From the NCBI GenBank assembly GCA_934667095.1, contig CAKULE010000003.1, positions 1-64,000 on the forward strand: 64,000 nucleotides of DNA. The letters run 5' to 3'. Shown piece after piece: positions 61,780 to 64,000 of the stretch. The position numbers were made by a program, and so were the translations under genes. Source of the stretch: an uncultured Oscillospiraceae bacterium (GTDB lineage: Bacteria > Bacillota > Clostridia > Oscillospirales > Oscillospiraceae). Under the pieces are notes generated by a model. That model ran no database searches. It saw only the letters and a list, made by a program, of their open reading frames with translations, and was not told where the DNA came from. Every line of letters starts with the position of its first letter. Position 1 is the first letter of the stretch.

Positions 61780-62798
61780 TCGATCCACCCGCTTCCGAGA
61801 ACAAGGTCTCTGTCATAAAACACCGCCAGCTGCCCCGGCGTGGGGGCCCGGGCCGGCGCATCGGTCTGCAAAAGAACTCTGCCGCCCTCCAGGGGGGTCA
61901 GCAGGCCGGGCTCCGTCCGCTTGGAGTGCCGCAGCCGGGCCTCCACCCGGCGGGGCTCCGTCAGGGCGCCCTCCGCCAGCCAGTTCAGGGCCCCGCAGCG
62001 GATCTCGCTGCTGTGCAGCCCCTCTCCGTGGGAGAGGACCACCTCGTTGCGCTCCGGCCGGATGGCGGACACGAACAGCCGCCCGGTGGAGGGCACGCCC
62101 AGCCCCCGCCGCTGGCCGAGGGTATAGTGGTGGAAGCCCTTGTGGGTCCCCAGCACATTGCCCTGTCCGTCTACAAAGTTCCCCGGCCCCGGGGTGCCGC
62201 CCCGGCGGTCCAGCCACGCGGCGTAGTCCTGATCGGGGATGAAGCAGATCTCCATGGAGTCCGGCCTGTGGGCGGCGGGGAGGGAGTCCGCCTCCGCCTC
62301 CCGGCGGGTGACGGTCTTCTCCACGTCCCCGAGGGGGAAAAGGACCCGCTCCAGCATGGTACGGGGCAGCCGGGCCAGCATATAGGACTGGTCGTTGGCG
62401 CTCATTCCCCGCAGGAGCACCGGCCTGCCGTCCGTTCCCGTGCCGATGCGGGCATAGTGGCCGGTGGCCGCGTACCGGGCCCCCACCTCGTCGGCATAGG
62501 CCAGCAGGGCGGGGAACTTCACTGTGGGGTTGCATACAGCGCAGGGGATGGGGGTGCGGCCGGCCAGATAGTCGTCGTAAAACCTTCTGCACACGTGGCG
62601 CTCCAGCGGGCCGGACACATCCCGCACCGCGAAGGGGATGCCGAGGCGCTCCGCGGTCTCCCGGGCGGTCTCTGCACCGCCCAGACCGATGTCCAGATAG
62701 AGGGCGTACACCTCGTACCCGGCTCTTTGCAGCCGCAGGGCCGCCACGGAGGAGTCCACCCCGCCGGACAGGCCCAGCACCACCTTTTCCTTCGCCAT
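61776..62798 (-). CDS. mnmA: tRNA-specific 2-thiouridylase MnmA
   Basis: A 340-residue PP-loop enzyme that thiolates U34 of Lys, Glu and Gln tRNAs. The ATP pyrophosphatase loop is GLSGGVDSSVAAL near residues 9-21. The catalytic cysteines are in PIPCAVCN (near residue 87) and MEICFIPDQDY (near residue 184). C-terminal beta domains bind tRNA. GGGAGG precedes the ATG. It is the first gene of the long minus-strand operon. The sulfur donor gene (IscS-type) usually placed next to it is not in the window. Confidence 0.94.
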   Translation of the reverse strand: MAKEKVVLGLSGGVDSSVAALRLQRAGYEVYALYLDIGLGGAETARETAERLGIPFAVRDVSGPLERHVCRRFYDDYLAGRTPIPCAVCNPTVKFPALLAYADEVGARYAATGHYARIGTGTDGRPVLLRGMSANDQSYMLARLPRTMLERVLFPLGDVEKTVTRREAEADSLPAAHRPDSMEICFIPDQDYAAWLDRRGGTPGPGNFVDGQGNVLGTHKGFHHYTLGQRRGLGVPSTGRLFVSAIRPERNEVVLSHGEGLHSSEIRCGALNWLAEGALTEPRRVEARLRHSKRTEPGLLTPLEGGRVLLQTDAPARAPTPGQLAVFYDRDLVLGSGWIE

Positions 62799-62834
62799 TG
62801 CTCTTCCCTCCCGGGGCTGTTAGTTGAAGTATAT

Positions 62835-62863
62835 AGTATAGCACAGGTTTCCCCCTGTTTCAA
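62835..62863 (-). promoter_or_regulatory. Promoter of the mnmA-to-divIVA operon
   Basis: Minus strand: TTGAAA (62858-62863), 17 bp, TATACT (62835-62840) with an extended TGC. The leader is about 30 nt. Confidence 0.75.
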
Positions 62864-62914
62864 CGGCCGCCCCCGCCCGGGCGGAAAAAAGTTCCCGGCC
62901 GGGCCCTGTCCATA

Positions 62915-62943
62915 TTGCGCCCGGGACACTTTTTTGTTATAAT
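62915..62943 (+). promoter_or_regulatory. Promoter of the DEAD-box helicase gene
   Basis: TTGCGC (62915-62920), 17 bp, TATAAT (62938-62943). The leader to the ATG is about 116 nt. Confidence 0.75.
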
Positions 62944-62978
62944 ATGCTGTCTTATTGTGGGTAGGTGTGCCCTTCGGC

Positions 62979-63009
62979 CCGTCCGGCCCCCGCACGGGGT
63001 ATCGGACGG
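62979..63009 (+). promoter_or_regulatory. Structured hairpin in the DEAD-box helicase mRNA leader
   Basis: CCGTCCG (62979-62985) pairs with CGGACGG (63003-63009), enclosing CCCC/GGGG (62988-62991 and 62996-62999). An outer TGCCC/GGGCA pairing is possible. Long structured leaders are common on RNA-helicase mRNAs and can serve as autoregulatory or cold-response elements. Confidence 0.45.
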
Positions 63010-63065
63010 AGCGGAGGCGGGCATGCTTGACCCTGACGGAATATATTGATAAGGACGTAAAGAAC

Positions 63066-64000
63066 ATGAAATTTCGTGAGCTGGGTCTGATCGACCCCAT
63101 CGTGACCGCTCTGGAGCGGGAGGGCTACACCGCCCCCACCCCCATCCAGGCAAAGGCCATCCCCCCGGCGCTGGCCGGTCGGGACGTGCTGGGCTGCGCC
63201 CAGACGGGCACAGGCAAGACCTGCGCCTTCGCCGCGCCCATCCTCCAGCGGCTGAGCGCCGCCGCGCCGAGCCCCCGGTACATCCGGGCCCTCATCCTTA
63301 CCCCCACCCGGGAGCTGGCCATCCAGATCAGCGAGAGCTTTGACGCCTACGGCCGCAACCTCTCCCTGCGCCATGCCGTGATCTTCGGCGGGGTGGGCCA
63401 GCAGCCCCAGGTGGACGCCATCCGCCGCGGGCTGGACATTCTGGTGGCCACCCCCGGCCGCCTGCTGGACCTGCAGGGTCAGGGTCTGCTGGACCTGAGC
63501 CGCATTGAGATCTTCGTGCTGGATGAGGCCGACCGGATGCTGGACATGGGCTTCATCTACGACGTGAAGCGGGTGCTGAAGCTGCTGCCCGCTAAAAAGC
63601 AGACCCTGTTTTTCTCCGCCACCATGCCCCCGGAGGTCATGGGGCTGGTGAACGGCCTGCTCCACGACTACGCCAGCGTGGCGGTGGACCCCGTATCCTC
63701 ACCCGTGGAGGTCATCCGCCAGTCCCTCTACTACGTGGACAAGGGCAACAAGACCAAGCTGCTGGCCCACCTGATCCGGGAGATGGACATTCCCTCCGCC
63801 CTGGTATTCTCCCGCACAAAGCACGGGGCCAATCGCATCGCCCAGGACCTGAACAAGCAGGGCATCACCGCCGCCGCCATCCACGGCAACAAGAGTCAGA
63901 CCGCCCGGGTGCAGGCCCTGAACGACTTTAAGGCCGGCCGGGTGCAGGTGCTGGTGGCCACCGACATCGCCGCCCGGGGCATCGACATCGAGGAACTGGG
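63066..64000 (+). CDS. DEAD-box RNA helicase (3' end outside window)
   Basis: The frame starts at ATG 63066 (AAGGACG upstream) and stays open to the right edge, giving 311 codons of the helicase core. Motifs in order are: Q motif YTAPTPIQAKAIP, motif I AQTGTGKT, Ia PTRELAIQI, Ib TPGRLLDL, motif II VLDEADRMLDMGF, motif III SAT, motif IV LVFSRTKHGANR and motif V ATDIAARGIDIEE. It unwinds RNA duplexes in ribosome assembly or mRNA turnover; RhlE-like sequence features (MLDMGFIYDVKRVLKLLP) favour that subgroup. Motif VI and the C-terminal tail are missing only because the window ends. Confidence 0.95.
   Translation, partial: MKFRELGLIDPIVTALEREGYTAPTPIQAKAIPPALAGRDVLGCAQTGTGKTCAFAAPILQRLSAAAPSPRYIRALILTPTRELAIQISESFDAYGRNLSLRHAVIFGGVGQQPQVDAIRRGLDILVATPGRLLDLQGQGLLDLSRIEIFVLDEADRMLDMGFIYDVKRVLKLLPAKKQTLFFSATMPPEVMGLVNGLLHDYASVAVDPVSSPVEVIRQSLYYVDKGNKTKLLAHLIREMDIPSALVFSRTKHGANRIAQDLNKQGITAAAIHGNKSQTARVQALNDFKAGRVQVLVATDIAARGIDIEEL

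Overview
The window is dense, GC-rich bacterial chromosome with short intergenic gaps, strong AGGAGG-type ribosome binding sites and clear sigma-A-type promoters. The gene content (SepF, DivIVA, RNase Y, a LytR-CpsA-Psr protein, PgeF, a TrpR-like YerC protein, archaeal-type ProRS, hybrid cluster protein, MutL with an endonuclease motif) points to an anaerobic Firmicute. The high GC together with this gene set suggests a gut member of the Oscillospiraceae (relatives of Flavonifractor, Intestinimonas or Lawsonibacter). That placement is inference from gene content only. No rRNA, tRNA, CRISPR array, transposase or phage gene was recognised.

Layout, left to right. 1-1925 is the 5' part of a secreted surface protein that runs off the left edge. 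2133-9321 is a minus-strand block: an MsmX/UgpC-type sugar ABC ATPase, PBP2-MreD-MiaB, and a membrane-anchored XRE regulator with a small lipoprotein. 9635-15870 is plus strand: TldD-TldE protease, D-aminoacyl-tRNA deacylase, MutL and a uridine-kinase-like P-loop protein. 15955-26917 is mostly minus: ProRS with a GntR regulator, an FAD oxidoreductase with a metallophosphoesterase, and SecA-PgeF-peptide-binding lipoprotein, with the TrpR-like yerC on plus. 27184-31674 holds an alanine/glycine:cation symporter and a lysine-riboswitch-controlled amino acid ABC transporter. 31725-36134 holds GreA, hybrid cluster protein, an acetyltransferase, an isolated type IV pilin-like protein and an LCP protein. 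36314-39372 is a tightly overlapping Crp/Fnr regulator plus NMT1/SsuA-type ABC transporter. 39415-42249 is RlmB with a membrane protein that looks like a catalytically dead P-type ATPase. 42510-47279 is FtsH, then an ATP-grasp enzyme paired with a polysaccharide deacetylase carrying an SLH-like tail. 47596-50033 is a second polar amino acid ABC transporter. 50231-54371 holds an acetyltransferase, a DUF2156 protein, RNase Y with a long leader, and a zinc-ribbon membrane protein. 54526-56995 is dCMP deaminase, MnmE and a zincin-like protein. 57045-62798 is one long minus-strand operon: MnmA, MBL hydrolase, MiaA, Hfq, an orphan HlyD-like protein, SepF and DivIVA. A DEAD-box helicase runs off the right edge.

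Themes: tRNA modification (MiaA, MiaB, MnmA, MnmE, Dtd, ProRS), envelope growth and division (PBP2, MreD, LCP, SepF, DivIVA, FtsH, SecA) and amino acid uptake. The most unusual items are the P-type-ATPase-like pseudoenzyme, a lysine riboswitch whose on/off base pairing can be read directly, a 69-bp perfect three-way-junction repeat, two copies of a paired DnaA-box-like motif in otherwise empty gaps, a structured promoter in front of tldD, and an attenuator-like leader in front of RNase Y.
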